Of a stretch of DNA of 15,337 bases, positions 13,950-15,337 are shown piece by piece. Numbering within the stretch: the stretch's first letter is position 1; every line of letters starts with the position of its first letter. The notes under the pieces are model-generated. The model made no database searches. It saw only the letters and a list, made by a program, of their open reading frames with translations, and was not told the DNA's origin. This DNA comes from JALSJK01 sp964530345 (GTDB lineage Bacteria > Pseudomonadota > Gammaproteobacteria > Methylococcales > Methylomonadaceae), in contig CAZGYJ010000067.1 in the NCBI GenBank assembly GCA_964530345.1, forward strand, positions 1 to 15,337. The letters run 5' to 3'. Made by a program: the position numbers and the translations under genes.

Positions 13950-15337
13950 ATGTCTCAAGGTCTCGTTACAATGTCCTACATCGCCGCCACGATTCTTTTT
14001 ATTTTAAGTCTCAGTGGTTTAAGTCATCAGGAAACTGCAAGACGCGGTAATCTTTACGGCATGCTCGGCATGGCAATTGCTATTGTCGCCACCATTATGA
14101 GCGATGCAGTCAATTCCTATGTGGTCATTATTCTAGCGTTGCTTATTGGCGGTGCTATTGGCTCCCAGGCAGCAAAAATGGTTGAAATGACCCAAATGCC
14201 TGAACTTGTTGCAATCATGCACAGTCTAGTTGGAATGGCTGCAGTTCTGGTTGGCTATGCCAATTTTATCGACCCGGCTGCCACATTAACCGGGGTAGAA
14301 AAAAGCATCCATGAGGTTGAAATTTATCTTGGTATTTTGATCGGTGCTGTGACCTTTTCTGGATCAGTCATTGCGTTTGGTAAATTAAGTGGTCGCATCA
14401 GCGGCAGCCCGGTTTTATTACCGGGTCGGCATTGGCTTAATCTTGGTTTACTGGTCGCTTCAATCTGGTTGTGTCTGCAATTCCTCGAAAGTGCTGAAAC
14501 CGGTGGTGGCACTTGGGCATTAATTTTAATGACCATTATTGCGCTGGCATTTGGTATTCACATGGTGATGGCTATTGGAGGCGCCGATATGCCGGTAGTG
14601 GTTTCTATGCTGAACAGTTATTCAGGATGGGCCGCTGCAGCCACTGGTTTTATGCTCAGCAACGATTTATTGATTGTTACTGGCGCGCTGGTAGGTAGCA
14701 GTGGTGCAATTTTGAGCTATATCATGTGCCGCGCTATGAACCGACATTTTCTCAGCGTAATCGCTGGCGGTTTTGGCACCGAATCTGGCGGCGAAGCAGC
14801 TGTTGTTGAGGGAGAAGTTTCTCCAATTGAACCAACGGAGACAGCTAATTTATTGCTTGATGCCAGAAATATCATGATTATTCCTGGCTACGGTATGGCC
14901 GTTGCACAAGCTCAACATACAGTCAATGAGCTGACCAAATTACTACGCAATAAAGGCAAAAATGTACGTTTTGCTATTCACCCAGTTGCAGGAAGAATGC
15001 CTGGCCACATGAACGTACTTTTAGCGGAAGCCAAGGTGCCTTACGATATCGTTTATGAAATGGACGAAATCAATGATGACTTCCCTAACGTGGATGTCAG
15101 CATTGTCATCGGCGCAAATGATATTGTCAATCCGTCAGCACTTGATGACCCCAACAGCCCCATTGCAGGCATGCCGGTTATCGAATGCTGGAAAGGTGGA
15201 ACGACGATTGTACTAAAAAGGAGCATGGCTTCCGGCTACGCAGGCGTGGGTAATCCATTGTTTGTCATGGATAACACCCGCATGTTATTTGGCGATGCCA
15301 ATGACAGTTTACAGGAAGTGTTGAAAATCCTGAAAGG
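13950..15337 (+). CDS. pntB: NAD(P)+ transhydrogenase subunit beta, running off the window
   Basis: Partner of PntA that forms the proton channel and binds NADP(H). From ATG at 13950, behind AGGAGG (13936-13941), the frame is open for 462 full codons to the window edge. This is the length of E. coli PntB, so the stop must be very close. About nine membrane segments fill residues 1-260, with His91 (MPELVAIMHS) at the position of the key proton-channel histidine of E. coli. The soluble NADP-binding domain III has IIPGYGMAVAQAQ (around residue 310), DEINDDFPNVDVSIVIGAND, and LKRSMASGYAGVGNPLF, the loop over NADP phosphate. No frameshift or missing core motif is seen. It forms an operon with pntA. 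Confidence 0.96.
   Translation, partial: MSQGLVTMSYIAATILFILSLSGLSHQETARRGNLYGMLGMAIAIVATIMSDAVNSYVVIILALLIGGAIGSQAAKMVEMTQMPELVAIMHSLVGMAAVLVGYANFIDPAATLTGVEKSIHEVEIYLGILIGAVTFSGSVIAFGKLSGRISGSPVLLPGRHWLNLGLLVASIWLCLQFLESAETGGGTWALILMTIIALAFGIHMVMAIGGADMPVVVSMLNSYSGWAAAATGFMLSNDLLIVTGALVGSSGAILSYIMCRAMNRHFLSVIAGGFGTESGGEAAVVEGEVSPIEPTETANLLLDARNIMIIPGYGMAVAQAQHTVNELTKLLRNKGKNVRFAIHPVAGRMPGHMNVLLAEAKVPYDIVYEMDEINDDFPNVDVSIVIGANDIVNPSALDDPNSPIAGMPVIECWKGGTTIVLKRSMASGYAGVGNPLFVMDNTRMLFGDANDSLQEVLKILK

Overview
The window reads as the chromosome of an aerobic methylotrophic proteobacterium, most likely a gammaproteobacterial methanotroph (Methylococcales-like). The basis is a dense cluster of tetrahydromethanopterin (H4MPT)-linked C1 genes (fae, mch, mptG, orf5, orf7, orfY) in moderately AT-rich DNA, next to ordinary proteobacterial rpiA, bcp and pntAB. 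A betaproteobacterial methylotroph cannot be excluded from sequence alone. No mobile element, CRISPR array, rRNA or tRNA was seen.

Layout. Positions 1-232 are a gene-free leader with a candidate promoter. Then, on the plus strand, come a membrane protein of the PuuD/urate-oxidase N-terminal family (233-931), a hairpin, and a bcp-rpiA pair (1042-2219). At 2386-4128 a divergent pair with start codons 24 bp apart holds an ATP-grasp ligase resembling the methanofuran enzyme MfnD (minus) and a HisA/HisF-related TIM-barrel protein (plus). The latter ends in a strong bidirectional terminator facing fae.

From 12123 down to 4188 the minus strand carries one tightly packed, probably co-transcribed set of nine genes: response-regulator/diguanylate cyclase, archaeal-type nucleotidyltransferase-like protein, HAD phosphatase, mptG, orfY, mch, orf5, orf7, fae. 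Junctions range from an 11-bp overlap to gaps of 34 and 51 bp. Several genes use GTG or TTG starts and probably depend on translational coupling. A 250-bp divergent control region (12124-12373) with notable alternative hairpins separates this set from pntA-pntB on the plus strand; pntB runs off the window edge at or near its end.

Functionally, Fae condenses formaldehyde with dephospho-H4MPT and Mch interconverts methenyl- and formyl-H4MPT. MptG makes the ribofuranosyl-aminobenzene precursor of the cofactor. Orf5, Orf7, OrfY and the two genes at 2386-4128 are best explained as biosynthesis enzymes for H4MPT and/or methylofuran. RpiA serves pentose-phosphate interconversion (including the ribulose monophosphate cycle, if present). 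PntAB balances NADPH. The least understood parts are the nucleotidyltransferase-like protein, the HAD phosphatase, the HisA-like protein and the c-di-GMP-type regulator at the head of the cofactor operon. These are the best candidates for undescribed cofactor-assembly or regulatory steps.
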